The notes beneath the pieces are model-generated. The model was not told where the DNA came from. It worked only from the letters and a program-made list of their open reading frames with translations, and did not search any database. Made by a program: the position numbers and the translations under genes. DNA of 64,000 bases from Bacteroidota bacterium (GTDB lineage: Bacteria > Bacteroidota > Bacteroidia > Chitinophagales > Chitinophagaceae), in contig JAFAEW010000053.1 of NCBI GenBank assembly GCA_023423835.1, positions 1 to 64,000 of the forward strand. Reading direction: 5' to 3'. Positions 17,986-27,443 of the stretch are shown here, piece after piece; position 1 is the first letter of the stretch; each line of letters starts with the position of its first letter.

Positions 17986-20100
17986 GTGAAGTCTGTAAAT
18001 ATTGCTTTAGTAGGAAACCCAAACAGCGGGAAAACTTCCTTGTTTAATACATTAACCGGACTGAATCAGAAAGTTGGAAATTTTCCCGGAGTGACGGTTG
18101 ACAAAAAGACCGGCAAATGTTCACTTGATGAACAAACCTCTTCGTTAATTATCGATCTTCCCGGAACTTATAGCCTTTATCCGCGACGGGCCGATGAATG
18201 GGTAGCGTATAAGGTTTTGATGGGAGCCGACAAGGATATTCATCCTGATGTTATTCTGCTCGTTTCTGATGCAAGCAATCTGAAGCGGAATCTCCTTTTT
18301 TGCAGCCAGATCATCGATTTGAAACGGCCGGTGATTGTGGCGTTAACGATGATGGATCTTGCGCGAAAAAAAGGAACCGAAATCGACGTTACAGGTCTCG
18401 AACGCGAATTAGGTGTGCCGATCATTCCGATCAATCCAAGAACGGGCAAGGGAATTGCGCAACTCAAAAAGGTTCTGGCTAAAACCGCCAGACGCGAGTT
18501 TTCTGCTCCTTCAAGAGATTTTATTCCAAACCGGCTGATGGCGCCGGCTGCAATCGGAAAAGTTCAGTCGGTTCTGCCCGAACTGAGTGATTATGCGGCG
18601 GTTCACTACCTCATCAACCATGAGCACTTTCCGCTCGACAATAACCTCCAGGATACCATTGAACAGATTGAGCAGGACTATGCTTTCAACGGTACCAAAA
18701 CCCAGGCGGAAGAGATCATGAACCGCTACAAAAAGATCAACCTGGTTGTAAAACAGAATGTAAGAGAGCCTGATCCGCTCCAACAAAAATTATTCACCGA
18801 AAAGCTGGATAATATTTTATTAAACCGGGTTTGGGGTTATGTGATCTTATTGGTGGTCTTGTTTCTTTTGTTTCAAAGTATATTCTGGCTGGCCCAATAC
18901 CCGATGAATTTTATTGACTGGGGATTTTCGCAAATTACCGGTTATCTGAATACCGTTTTACCTGCCGCCTGGTGGAGTAATTTACTGGTGAACGGATTGA
19001 TCGCGGGACTGAACGGAATCCTGGTTTTCGTGCCGCAGATCATGATTTTGTTCGGACTGATAACCATATTGGAAGACAGCGGTTACATGGCAAGAATCAG
19101 CTTTTTGAGTGATAAACTCATGCGAAAAGTAGGATTGAATGGCAAAAGTGTGATGCCCATGATAAGCGGTTTTGCCTGTGCCGTTCCCGCTATCATGAGT
19201 GCGAGAAGCATCGAAAACCGGAAGGAAAGGTTATTAACGATCATGGTTACGCCGCTGATGAGTTGCAGTGCAAGGTTGCCGGTTTACACGATCCTCATCG
19301 CATTGGTGGTTCCCAATGTATTTTATTTTGGATTTCTAAGCCTTCAGGGATTGGTGATGATGGCCTTGTACCTACTGGGAACTGTGATGGCGTTGGTAGT
19401 CAGCTATGTTTTCAAATGGATCATTAAGATAAAGGAAAAAAGCTTTTTCATCCTCGAACTGCCGGTTTACCGTCCCCCAAGATGGAAGAACGTTGCGTTC
19501 ACGATGGTAGAAAAAGCCAGGATTTTTGTAATCGATGCGGGAAGAATCATTCTCTTAATCAGTCTGGTACTTTGGTTTTTGAGCAGCTACGGGCCTTCGA
19601 AACGCATGGACGCGCTCGATTCAAAATATGCCCACCTTGAACAACAGGCAGTAACGCCGCATCAAAAGCAAGAACTTGAAACGCTGTATAATTCCGAAAA
19701 GCTTCAAAATTCGTATGCAGGAATTCTCGGACATTCCATAGAACCGGCAATTCGTCCACTTGGTTACGACTGGAAAATCGGAATTGCCCTGATCACTTCA
19801 TTTGCTGCAAGAGAAGTTTTTGTGGGAACAATGGCAACGCTCTACAGCGTGGAAGACAACAGCAACAGCACCCTGCAGGAAAAAATGCAGTCAGCAAAAC
19901 GGCCGGACGGAACGAAAGTTTACACACTGGCCACCGCGCTTTCACTCATGGTTTTTTATGTGCTGGCAATGCAATGCATGAGTACACTGGTAATTGTAAA
20001 ACGGGAGACGAAATCCTGGAAATGGCCCATCATTCAATTTGTGTACATGACCGGACTGGCATATATGATGAGCTTTGTGGTATATAGAATTTTTGTATGA
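17986..20100 (+). CDS. feoB: Ferrous iron transport protein B
   Basis: About 704 residues. The GTPase domain has G1 GNPNSGKTS, G3 DLPGTY and a G4 position reading TMMD rather than NxxD. The membrane part carries the two inverted Gate motifs (segments around FACAVPAIMSARS and the later SFAAREVFVGTMA) and about ten helices. FeoB imports Fe2+ through the inner membrane. No feoA or feoC is adjacent. Start: the frame has a TTG at 17980 and a GTG at 17986. GTG is chosen because it gives the usual MKSVNIALVGNPNSG start and has AGGA seven bases upstream; an ATG is absent. Confidence 0.95.
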   Translation: MKSVNIALVGNPNSGKTSLFNTLTGLNQKVGNFPGVTVDKKTGKCSLDEQTSSLIIDLPGTYSLYPRRADEWVAYKVLMGADKDIHPDVILLVSDASNLKRNLLFCSQIIDLKRPVIVALTMMDLARKKGTEIDVTGLERELGVPIIPINPRTGKGIAQLKKVLAKTARREFSAPSRDFIPNRLMAPAAIGKVQSVLPELSDYAAVHYLINHEHFPLDNNLQDTIEQIEQDYAFNGTKTQAEEIMNRYKKINLVVKQNVREPDPLQQKLFTEKLDNILLNRVWGYVILLVVLFLLFQSIFWLAQYPMNFIDWGFSQITGYLNTVLPAAWWSNLLVNGLIAGLNGILVFVPQIMILFGLITILEDSGYMARISFLSDKLMRKVGLNGKSVMPMISGFACAVPAIMSARSIENRKERLLTIMVTPLMSCSARLPVYTILIALVVPNVFYFGFLSLQGLVMMALYLLGTVMALVVSYVFKWIIKIKEKSFFILELPVYRPPRWKNVAFTMVEKARIFVIDAGRIILLISLVLWFLSSYGPSKRMDALDSKYAHLEQQAVTPHQKQELETLYNSEKLQNSYAGILGHSIEPAIRPLGYDWKIGIALITSFAAREVFVGTMATLYSVEDNSNSTLQEKMQSAKRPDGTKVYTLATALSLMVFYVLAMQCMSTLVIVKRETKSWKWPIIQFVYMTGLAYMMSFVVYRIFV

Positions 20101-20180
20101 TTTTCCCGGTGGGAAGCAAACTCAACATTTACCATTTATCTGCTATTAAGGAAAGCGGTTTCAAGTTTTAATTATCGTAC

Positions 20181-20188
20181 TACCTTTA
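20181..20188 (+). promoter_or_regulatory. -7 element upstream of serS
   Basis: TACCTTTA, a one-base variant of TAnnTTTG, 15 bases before the serS ATG. Confidence 0.4.
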
Positions 20189-20203
20189 CCGAAACTTTTT
20201 TGA

Positions 20204-21490
20204 ATGTTACAATTAAACATATTGCGGCAGGATGCGGCGCATGTTAGGGAAAGGCTTTCTTTCAGGGGGTTCCCCAATCCCGAATTAGTGGATGTTATCC
20301 TTGAATTGGATGAGGAAAGAAAGAAATGGCAAACAGAATACGATAACATTCAATCAAGAATAAACAGTTCGTCGAAAGAGATCGGAAAGTGGAAGGCTCA
20401 GGGCAATGAGAAAGAAATCAAAAATATCCGTGAGAAGGTTACCGAATGGAAAGCAGCGCTTGATCCGATAAAAAAGAAGATGTCGGCAACAGAAACGCTC
20501 CTTCAGGAAAAACTGGTGATGCTTCCCAACCTGCCATCCCCCACTGTTCCTCCCGGAAAGAATGCAGAAGATAATGTGGTGGTGCGGTCAGGAGGAAATG
20601 ATAATCCTGATCTCCCGGAAAATGCGGTGCCGCATTGGGATCTTATTACAAAATATGACCTCATTGATTTTGAGACCGGAGCAAAGCTTACCGGCCGGGG
20701 ATTTCCGGTTTATAAGGGAAAAGGAGCAAAATTACAGCGGGCGCTTATTCAATATTTTCTTGATTTTAATACAGAAAGCGGTTATACCGAATTCATTCCA
20801 CCTTTTATGGTAAACAGTGCTTCTGCTTACGCAACAGGACAGTTACCCGACAAGGAAGGTCAAATGTATCATGTAACGCTCGATGATTTTTATTTAATTC
20901 CCACTTCAGAAGTTCCCCTAACCAATATTTACCGCGATGTTATTGTGAAAGAGCAGGATTTGCCGATCAAAATGACCGCTTACTCTCCCTGTTTCAGAAG
21001 AGAGGCGGGAAGTTTTGGAAAAGATGTAAGAGGATTAAACCGTTTGCATCAGTTTGAGAAAGTGGAAATTGTTCAGATTGTGCATCCGGAGAAAAGCTAC
21101 CAGGTATTGGAGGAGATGGTTGATCATGTGGAAAGATTAATGCAAAGCCTTGAATTACCATATCGCATTCTGAGACTTTGCGGCGGCGATATGGGATTTA
21201 CGAGCGCCCTCACCTACGATTTTGAAGTGTACAGTGCAGCACAGCAAAAATGGCTGGAAGTAAGCAGCGTTTCAAATTTCGAAAGCTATCAGTCAAACCG
21301 TTTAAAATGCCGTTTTAAATATGAAAGTGGAAAAATGCAGTTGGTGCATACGCTAAACGGAAGTTCACTTGCCTTGCCAAGAATTGTTGCCTCGCTGCTG
21401 GAGAATAATCAGCAGGATAATTTCATCAAAATACCAGCTGTGTTGCATTCGTATTTCGGATCTGATAAAATAGTTTTCCCCGGGACGTAG
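20204..21490 (+). CDS. serS: Seryl-tRNA synthetase
   Basis: 428 residues, full length. The N-terminal arm is the long antiparallel coiled coil that recognises the tRNA-Ser variable arm (residues about 25-110, rich in Glu/Lys). The class II catalytic core follows: TGRGFPVYKGKGAKLQRAL, the PTSEVPLTN segment, motif 2 CFRREAGSFGKDVRGLNRLH and motif 3 NGSSLALPRIVASLLEN. It charges tRNA-Ser with serine in the cytoplasm. Monocistronic, convergent with the L,D-transpeptidase gene. Confidence 0.98.
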   Translation: MLQLNILRQDAAHVRERLSFRGFPNPELVDVILELDEERKKWQTEYDNIQSRINSSSKEIGKWKAQGNEKEIKNIREKVTEWKAALDPIKKKMSATETLLQEKLVMLPNLPSPTVPPGKNAEDNVVVRSGGNDNPDLPENAVPHWDLITKYDLIDFETGAKLTGRGFPVYKGKGAKLQRALIQYFLDFNTESGYTEFIPPFMVNSASAYATGQLPDKEGQMYHVTLDDFYLIPTSEVPLTNIYRDVIVKEQDLPIKMTAYSPCFRREAGSFGKDVRGLNRLHQFEKVEIVQIVHPEKSYQVLEEMVDHVERLMQSLELPYRILRLCGGDMGFTSALTYDFEVYSAAQQKWLEVSSVSNFESYQSNRLKCRFKYESGKMQLVHTLNGSSLALPRIVASLLENNQQDNFIKIPAVLHSYFGSDKIVFPGT

Positions 21491-21524
21491 CCCTATTAGA
21501 TTTCAGAACTTTTAAAGTTTGAGT

Positions 21525-22046
21525 TTATCGCTGAATGACCACTTTCGTTCCAATGGGAATATAGCTAAAAAGGTCTTCCACATCCTTATTTTTCATACTG
21601 ATGCATCCTTCGGTCCAGTTCTGGTATTGATCCACGGCATAATTTTCATGCGGCCATACGCCATGAATGCCGATGCCACCACCAATCTTCGCACCCGCCG
21701 GAATGATACCGCGTCTTTTCCGGTCATTAAACTTTGCAACACTTTCAGCATTGGGATAATCAAGGGCTAAGAAACGATCCCATTTATCGTGAACCCTCTT
21801 GCTGGAGATCGTAAACGTACCTTCCGGTGTGCGCCGGTCGCCTTCATACAATTTATCTCTAAGATCTTTATTCCCAAAAACAACCGGATAAGTCACAAGC
21901 CACCCGAGACGATCATACACGCTTAATTCATAACGGCTTTTACTGATGACGATATAATATTGATTTGCGTTTTCCTTCGGAATATAAAACGATGAAGTGG
22001 TAAAAACTAACAGGATAGCAGCAAAGGCGAAAAGTCCTCTTTTCAT
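21525..22046 (-). CDS. Exported L,D-transpeptidase (YkuD family)
   Basis: 173 residues with a signal peptide (KRGLFAFAAILLVFTTSSF). The YkuD core is intact: YYIVISKSRYELSVYD at the start, GDRRTPEGTF, and the catalytic motif with GIGIHGVW and, 20-odd residues later, WTEGCISM, giving the His and nucleophilic Cys. Members cross-link peptidoglycan 3-3 or attach proteins to it in the periplasm. It resembles the short YafK-like branch with TxGC instead of SxGC. It is a single gene, convergent with serS across a 34-base gap that has only a weak AT-rich palindrome. Confidence 0.88.
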   Translation of the reverse strand: MKRGLFAFAAILLVFTTSSFYIPKENANQYYIVISKSRYELSVYDRLGWLVTYPVVFGNKDLRDKLYEGDRRTPEGTFTISSKRVHDKWDRFLALDYPNAESVAKFNDRKRRGIIPAGAKIGGGIGIHGVWPHENYAVDQYQNWTEGCISMKNKDVEDLFSYIPIGTKVVIQR

Positions 22047-22235
22047 TTGAATAACGAAATTTCAAGTGGTTAAACAAGCAATTGAAGTAGAATTTTCTCA
22101 AACGGTGTTTTTCTTTTCTAACGAACAACAGGAGGAATAAGTATATCAGAAAAGGTTTTTGGATTTTCTTAAGGAAAAGGCTGTAAAAGGCAGAGCCGGT
22201 TTAACCAAAAGGAACACAAGGTGGAAAATAGCTTA

Positions 22236-22613
22236 TCAGTTTATCCGCACAGTGATAATAGAAAGATTGTCTCCTCTCACTTTCATTAAAAGAGTCAGGT
22301 TATAGGATGAGCCGTTGCCCTGCAGCTTTCCGGTAATGTACATCGTCCCTCCCATTTCACGCTGAGAGGTTACATCAAAACCTTTGATCCCCTTATTATC
22401 GAAAAAGCTTTTTATTGTAATCGTTGCCTGCGTTTTTCCAACGTTTTTCAGTTCGTCTTTTTCCGGCAGTTTCAGATCAATCAGGTTGTCGAAGTAGCCT
22501 GCAAAAGCCGATGCGTTTCCTTGTTTCAACGCCTGTGTTATTTTCCCGGCATCCTGGGCATAAGTAAATTTCAATGCGGAAAGAAGCAATATTAATATAG
22601 AAATTTTTTTCAT
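22236..22613 (-). CDS. DUF4783 exported protein
   Basis: 125 residues with a signal peptide (MKKISILILLLSALKFTYA). The body fits DUF4783, a small NTF2-like fold of Bacteroidota: KITQALKQGNASAFAGYF, then DLKLPEKDEL, ATITIKSFFDNKGIKGF and a beta-rich end LTLLMKVRGDNLSIITVRIN. No enzyme activity is known for the family. Its -7 element TAATTTTA lies 21 bases upstream. It is divergent from gpmI. Confidence 0.78.
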   Translation of the reverse strand: MKKISILILLLSALKFTYAQDAGKITQALKQGNASAFAGYFDNLIDLKLPEKDELKNVGKTQATITIKSFFDNKGIKGFDVTSQREMGGTMYITGKLQGNGSSYNLTLLMKVRGDNLSIITVRIN

Positions 22614-22634
22614 AATATTTTTTGAAATCGGGTC

Positions 22635-22642
22635 TAAAATTA
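22635..22642 (-). promoter_or_regulatory. -7 element of the DUF4783 gene
   Basis: Minus-strand TAATTTTA (TAnnTTTA), 21 bases before the ATG. Confidence 0.35.
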
Positions 22643-22717
22643 TGCCATCCGAGTTTAAAATTTGCTGTAAATGTTAAGCCTTATGGTAATTTTTACCAAA
22701 TAATGTAGTTTAGCAGG

Positions 22718-24274
22718 ATGCAAAATAAAGTAATATTGGTAATAATGGATGGCTGGGGATTAGGAAAAGAACCTTTATCTGATGCCATTCAACAGACAAA
22801 TACACCCTTTGTTGATTCACTTTATAATAAATATCCACATACTACTTTGGTTACCTGTGGCGAAGCGGTAGGGCTTCCGGACGGGCAGATGGGAAACAGC
22901 GAGGTTGGTCATCTGAATCTGGGAGCAGGAAGAATTGTGTATCAGGAATTGCAGCGGATAAATGTGGCCATCCGCGATGGTTTGTTTCAAAAAAATCCCG
23001 TATTACTGCGCGCTATTCAATATGCCATCGACAATAAAAAGCCGTTGCATCTTATGGGGCTCGTGAGCAACGGCGGTATTCATAGTCACATCAACCATCT
23101 GAAAGCAATATTGCATGTTTGCCACGACAAGGGGCTGAAAGATATTTACGTGCACGCCTTCACCGACGGAAGGGATACTGATCCGAAAAGCGGGATCAGA
23201 TTTTTGAAAGATCTTCAGTCTACGCTCGATGAAACGGGCGGTTTCATCGCTACGGTCACCGGTCGTTATTATGCGATGGACAGGGATAAACGGTGGGAAC
23301 GGATAAAGTTGGCCTATGATGCGATGGTGAAAGGAATTGGTGTGCACACGCACAACGTGCTAGAGGCAGTGCAAACGTCTTATAACGAGGGCATAACCGA
23401 TGAGTTCATTAAGCCGATTATCAATGCCGGAACTGACCCTTCCAAATCAATGATCAGTGATGGGGATGCTGTTATTTGTTTTAATTTCCGAACTGACCGT
23501 TGCCGGGAAATTACAAAGGTGCTTACACAAACAAACATGCCGGAGTTTGATATGCATACTCTGCATCTCGACTTTACAACGATGACGGAATACGATAAGA
23601 CATTTGAAAATATTCATATCATATTTGAGAACGATGATCTGCACAATACCATCGGGGAAGTGATTTCTGATCATGGGTTGAAGCAGATCCGCATTGCGGA
23701 AACCGAAAAATATCCGCATGTAAGTTTCTTTTTCAGTGGCGGAAGGGAGAATCCGTTTCCGGGAGAAAGCCGGATCATGGTTCCGTCTCCCAAAGTGGCC
23801 ACCTACGATTTGAAACCGGAGATGAGTGCAGTGGAAGTGACCGATAAGCTGATTCCGGAGATTGAAAATGAAACGGCCGATTTCATTTGTCTCAACTATG
23901 CCAATGCGGATATGGTAGGTCATACCGGTGTTTGGGAAGCTGCCATCAAGGCTGTTGAAACGGTTGACAGCTGCGTGAGAAGGGTGGTTACGGCAGCCTT
24001 GGCTCACGGCTATTCGATCCTGCTGACTGCCGATCATGGCAATGCGGATTATATGATCAATCCCGATGGCAGCCCGAATACTGCTCATACAAAAAATCTA
24101 GTTCCCTTATTTTTGATCAGTAATACTTATCACGGTAAGCTTGTGCCCGGCAAATTGGGTGATATTGCGCCAACTATTCTGAAACTCATGGAATTACCGG
24201 TTCCAAAGGAAATGACGGGTAATATATTAATCAGACAAGGTGAGGAGGATTACAAAAAGGCCACTTCAGATTGA
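22718..24274 (+). CDS. gpmI: 2,3-bisphosphoglycerate-independent phosphoglycerate mutase
   Basis: 518 residues, standard size. Metal site LVIMDGWGLG at the N-terminus, the phospho-Ser in MGNSEVGHLNLGAGR (S61), then HAFTDGRDTDP, the RYYAMDRDKRWER segment and the C-terminal metal ligands in LLTADHGNADYM and NTAHTKNLVP. It interconverts 3- and 2-phosphoglycerate in glycolysis and gluconeogenesis using two Mn2+ ions. A heme-binding protein gene follows at once and is probably co-transcribed. Confidence 0.97.
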   Translation: MQNKVILVIMDGWGLGKEPLSDAIQQTNTPFVDSLYNKYPHTTLVTCGEAVGLPDGQMGNSEVGHLNLGAGRIVYQELQRINVAIRDGLFQKNPVLLRAIQYAIDNKKPLHLMGLVSNGGIHSHINHLKAILHVCHDKGLKDIYVHAFTDGRDTDPKSGIRFLKDLQSTLDETGGFIATVTGRYYAMDRDKRWERIKLAYDAMVKGIGVHTHNVLEAVQTSYNEGITDEFIKPIINAGTDPSKSMISDGDAVICFNFRTDRCREITKVLTQTNMPEFDMHTLHLDFTTMTEYDKTFENIHIIFENDDLHNTIGEVISDHGLKQIRIAETEKYPHVSFFFSGGRENPFPGESRIMVPSPKVATYDLKPEMSAVEVTDKLIPEIENETADFICLNYANADMVGHTGVWEAAIKAVETVDSCVRRVVTAALAHGYSILLTADHGNADYMINPDGSPNTAHTKNLVPLFLISNTYHGKLVPGKLGDIAPTILKLMELPVPKEMTGNILIRQGEEDYKKATSD

Positions 24275-24285
24275 ACCAAACAAAT

Positions 24286-24783
24286 ATGAAAAGAATAATC
24301 ATCATCTTAATCCTTGTGCTGATTGTAATTCAGTTTTTCCGCCCGGAGAAAAACGTATCCGCCGGTCCTTTTCCCAATGATATCAGCACCGTCTATCCGG
24401 TTCCGCAAAATATCAGTTCTATGTTTGAACACGCATGCAACGATTGTCACAGCAACAATACCAGATATCCCTGGTATGCCGAAATTCAGCCGGTTGCCTG
24501 GTGGCTCAATGACCATGTGATAGAGGGAAAAGAGGAACTGAATTTTAATGAATTTGCTACCTATCGGGCTTCGAAACAATACAAAAAGCTGGACGAGATT
24601 GGTGAAATGGTGCAGAAAGGAGAAATGCCTCTGAAGTCTTATACACTCATTCATGCGGATGCCCGGCTTTCGGATGCAGACAAGCAGGCGATCATGGATT
24701 GGGCCAATTCTACCCGTGAAATTATGCAATCAAAATATCCGGCTGATAGCTTGACCCGTCCAAAACCACAGCGTACACAATAG
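24286..24783 (+). CDS. Heme-binding domain (haem_bd) membrane-anchored protein
   Basis: 165 residues from the ATG at 24286; a TTG at 24271 would overlap the gpmI stop. An N-terminal membrane anchor (IIIILILVLIVIQFF) is followed by the haem_bd pattern: HACNDCHSNNTRYPWYAEIQP with a CxxCH heme attachment site, then VAWWLNDHVIEGK, and the end RLSDADKQAIMDWAN. The heme would be covalently held on the periplasmic side. Function of the family is unknown; a role in electron transfer is inference. It lies 11 bases after gpmI. Confidence 0.85.
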   Translation: MKRIIIILILVLIVIQFFRPEKNVSAGPFPNDISTVYPVPQNISSMFEHACNDCHSNNTRYPWYAEIQPVAWWLNDHVIEGKEELNFNEFATYRASKQYKKLDEIGEMVQKGEMPLKSYTLIHADARLSDADKQAIMDWANSTREIMQSKYPADSLTRPKPQRTQ

Positions 24784-25028
24784 CCGGGGTTTCAGGAAGA
24801 AAATTCTACAATTTTTGCACGAATCTGCAAATTATCAGGTCAATTTTCGGGGAAAAATTTCGGCCTCTCTGCCTGAAGTTTACAACAATTGGGGATATAG
24901 TTGCCTGAAAATCAAGCCGTTTTAGATGATTTTCAGATGAATATCTAATTGGCATTATAGTTGATTTTATATAAGCGTATTTCAAAACGGGGGTTTTGAA
25001 AATTCTGATTTCCTTATGAAGGACATCC

Positions 25029-25057
25029 AAAAACACTCTGATATTGGGGTGTTTTTT
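25029..25057. terminator. Bidirectional terminator before the lipoprotein gene end
   Basis: AAAAACACTC / GGGTGTTTTT stem with one G-U pair and T-runs on both strands. It sits five bases beyond the minus-strand stop at 25062. The 278-base stretch 24784-25061 holds no other convincing feature. Confidence 0.65.
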
Positions 25058-25061
25058 GTTT

Positions 25062-25700
25062 TTAGTGCAACTCGTATTTACGGAAGAAGTTTTCATCGAG
25101 ATCAATAAGCCACATTAGTGTGTCGGAACGAACATTGTCGGCTGAGAGTTTTGCAGCGAGAATTGCAACCTGGTGGTTATTCAACCAGCCGCCGTCGATG
25201 AACTGCGTATCGGATCCGAAAAACATCAGTTCCTGCTTTTTCTTATTTTTTGGATCAATCACGGAAATCCTGGAATCAATATCGCCGTCGGCTATGGCCT
25301 TTTTTCCGGCAGCATCCGTAATAATCGCCTTGCCGTACGATCCGAGATCGAGGATATGTCCGCTGTCGGGCGACCATTTCAATACCGGCGCATAGTCTTT
25401 GAAAAATTCGGGAGAATGTAAAAGCTTTTCTGTAGGCAAGCTGTCTTCCACCCAAAAATCCATCAATTCCACGGTTTGCCAATTCAAAGGAACTTTCATT
25501 TCAGAGCCAAACAGGTTTGAAGGATCCTTATCAAACAATAATGCACTGTCTTCTTTTGCAATACTGGCAAGACTTTCACTGGAATCAGCAACCGGACTCA
25601 CGGGGTTGGCCGCCTTGTCTTTTTCCTCATCGCCGTTGCAGGCCCAAAGGATACAAATTGTAAGCAGTGCGAGTGAAAACTTTTGAATGGCAGTAGTCAT
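25062..25700 (-). CDS. Lipoprotein of unknown function
   Basis: 212 residues from the ATG at 25700, chosen because it gives a lipoprotein signal (FSLALLTICILWAC); the frame stays open upstream but there encodes unrelated sequence that overlaps the GH3 gene. After the acylated Cys there is a low-complexity acidic linker, then a beta-propeller-like region (WSPDSGHILDLGSYG, DGDIDSRISVIDPKNKKK, GSDTQFIDGGWLNNHQVAIL) ending in LIDLDENFFRKYELH. I do not recognise a named family. It follows the GH3-like gene by 43 bases on the same strand. Confidence 0.68.
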   Translation of the reverse strand: MTTAIQKFSLALLTICILWACNGDEEKDKAANPVSPVADSSESLASIAKEDSALLFDKDPSNLFGSEMKVPLNWQTVELMDFWVEDSLPTEKLLHSPEFFKDYAPVLKWSPDSGHILDLGSYGKAIITDAAGKKAIADGDIDSRISVIDPKNKKKQELMFFGSDTQFIDGGWLNNHQVAILAAKLSADNVRSDTLMWLIDLDENFFRKYELH

Positions 25701-25743
25701 AAGAAATGAAGAAGCGTTTTTTATTAGCCAAGGAACAGTATAT

Positions 25744-27273
25744 CTATCCAAAATTGGGCCACCGATCTTTGAGCATATCTTTGATTTCTTCCACATATCT
25801 GCGGTCGTTTGACAGCCTTGGAACCTTGTGCTGCCCTCCAAGTTTCCCTTTGCTTTTCAACCACTGTGCCCAGGTACCTTTTGGCAAAACTACAATTTGC
25901 GGACTTCTGAGTGCAATATCTTTGTACCGCTTTGCATCGTAATCGCTGTTGAGTCGCCTCAATTCGGCATCCAGCTCTTGGCCAAAAACCTGAATATTTG
26001 CGGGTTCCCGCTCAAACTCAATCAGCCATTCATGGGCACCATTACTGTTTTCACTGAAATAAACAGGTGCGGCCGTATAGTCAGTCACCAGGGAGCCGGT
26101 TTTACTTGCTGCGGCGGAAATGGCCTTATCGGCGTTATCAATGATAACTTCCTCTCCAAAGGCATTGATGAAATGTTTGATTCTGCCGGTAACCTTTATC
26201 CGGAATGGATTTAAGGTGGTAAATTCAATGGTATCACCCAAAATATATCTCCACAGACCGCCGTTGGTGGAAATCACCATCGCATAATTCTTATTTAGTT
26301 CTACCTCTTTCAGATTAAGCGTCTTCGGATCTTCTTTCCCGTATTCGGCGAGGGGCAGAAATTCATAATAGATACCATGATGGAGATACAGCAACATGCC
26401 CTCTTCCAGGGGATGGCTTTGAGCGGCAAAAAATCCTTCACTCGCATTATACATTTCAAGATAATGAATCGGCTCACCAATCAGTTTATCCAACTGTTCG
26501 CGGTAGGGAAGAAATGATACGCCGCCATGAATGTAAACTTCGAGTTGCGGCCAAACTTCCTTCAGGGTTGATTTGCCTGTAATTTCGAGTATTCTTTTGA
26601 TCAATACCATCGTCCAGGTAGGAACACCAGAAATGGAAGTCACATTTTCGTGGATGGTAGAATGGGCAATGCTTTCGATCTTCGATTCCCATTCATCCAT
26701 CAGGGCAATGGCGAGATCCGGCGTTCGGATCCATTGACTCCAGAAAGGCGTATTTTGCAATAATACGGCACTGAGATCTCCCACATGGGTTTCTTCATTC
26801 AACGAATGAATCTGATGGCTTCCGCCGATCACGAGACCCTTTCCCGTAAGCAAATCACTTTCCGGAAAAACATTGTAATAAAGTGTCAGCACGTCTTTCG
26901 CGCCCTGATAATGGCATTCTTCAAGGCTTTCGGTGGTAACGGGGATAAACTTGCTCTTTTCACTCGTGGTGCCGCTGCTCTTTGCAAACCAATTGACAGG
27001 GGTATTCCAAAGCAAATATTGCTCACCTGTCATCAGCCGCTCAATGTAAGGTTTCAGATCTTCGTATTCCTGAAGCGGAATTGCGCTTTTAAAATCAGTC
27101 TCACTAAAAAGATCTTCGAATCCAAACCTTCGGCCAAATTCTGTATGCTGGGCATGGGTAATGAGATTTTGCATAACCTCCCTTTGTGATTCGAAAGGAT
27201 GAAAAAGCCATTGTTCAATCTTCCATGACCTTAGCCGGGCAAGTCGCGATATGGCGGGAGATAATATTTTCAT
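25744..27273 (-). CDS. GH3-family acyl-adenylating protein
   Basis: 509 residues from the ATG at 27273 (MKILSPAISRLARLRSWKIEQW, the normal start for bacterial members); the open frame extends 28 codons further without homology. Motifs of the ANL adenylation fold are visible: FAKSSGTTSEKSKFIPVT (phosphate-binding loop), a central YNASEGFFAAQ segment, and GDTIEFTTLNPFRIKVTGRIKHFINAFGEEV near the C-terminus. Plant GH3 proteins conjugate amino acids to jasmonate or auxin; bacterial homologues have no established substrate. It is followed by an unknown lipoprotein gene. Confidence 0.88.
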   Translation of the reverse strand: MKILSPAISRLARLRSWKIEQWLFHPFESQREVMQNLITHAQHTEFGRRFGFEDLFSETDFKSAIPLQEYEDLKPYIERLMTGEQYLLWNTPVNWFAKSSGTTSEKSKFIPVTTESLEECHYQGAKDVLTLYYNVFPESDLLTGKGLVIGGSHQIHSLNEETHVGDLSAVLLQNTPFWSQWIRTPDLAIALMDEWESKIESIAHSTIHENVTSISGVPTWTMVLIKRILEITGKSTLKEVWPQLEVYIHGGVSFLPYREQLDKLIGEPIHYLEMYNASEGFFAAQSHPLEEGMLLYLHHGIYYEFLPLAEYGKEDPKTLNLKEVELNKNYAMVISTNGGLWRYILGDTIEFTTLNPFRIKVTGRIKHFINAFGEEVIIDNADKAISAAASKTGSLVTDYTAAPVYFSENSNGAHEWLIEFEREPANIQVFGQELDAELRRLNSDYDAKRYKDIALRSPQIVVLPKGTWAQWLKSKGKLGGQHKVPRLSNDRRYVEEIKDMLKDRWPNFG

Positions 27274-27431
27274 TCTCTTGCTGCAAAGTACAGAATTTAG
27301 GATAAATTGTTCATTTGATTTTTTGGGACAGGGGATCCCGTTTTTCTGCTTTTCCATGGCTGCCGGAGCCGGCGACCTACTAAAATTTCCACATTTTTGG
27401 TTTCATCAACCTTCAATGAAAACCTCTTTCT

Positions 27432-27439
27432 TACCTTTA
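27432..27439 (+). promoter_or_regulatory. -7 element ending 4 nt before the uvrD-like ATG
   Basis: TACCTTTA followed by CAAA and then ATG. With this spacing transcription would start at or within the start codon, so the mRNA would be leaderless. Confidence 0.4.
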
Positions 27440-27443
27440 CAAA

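Noticed and set aside
23447..24088. 213-codon minus-strand frame
   Set aside because: It is inside gpmI, which is certain; composition is that of a shadow frame.
24806..25105. 99-codon minus-strand frame upstream of the lipoprotein end
   Set aside because: It overlaps the lipoprotein gene and the terminator at 25029-25057, and has no recognisable domain.
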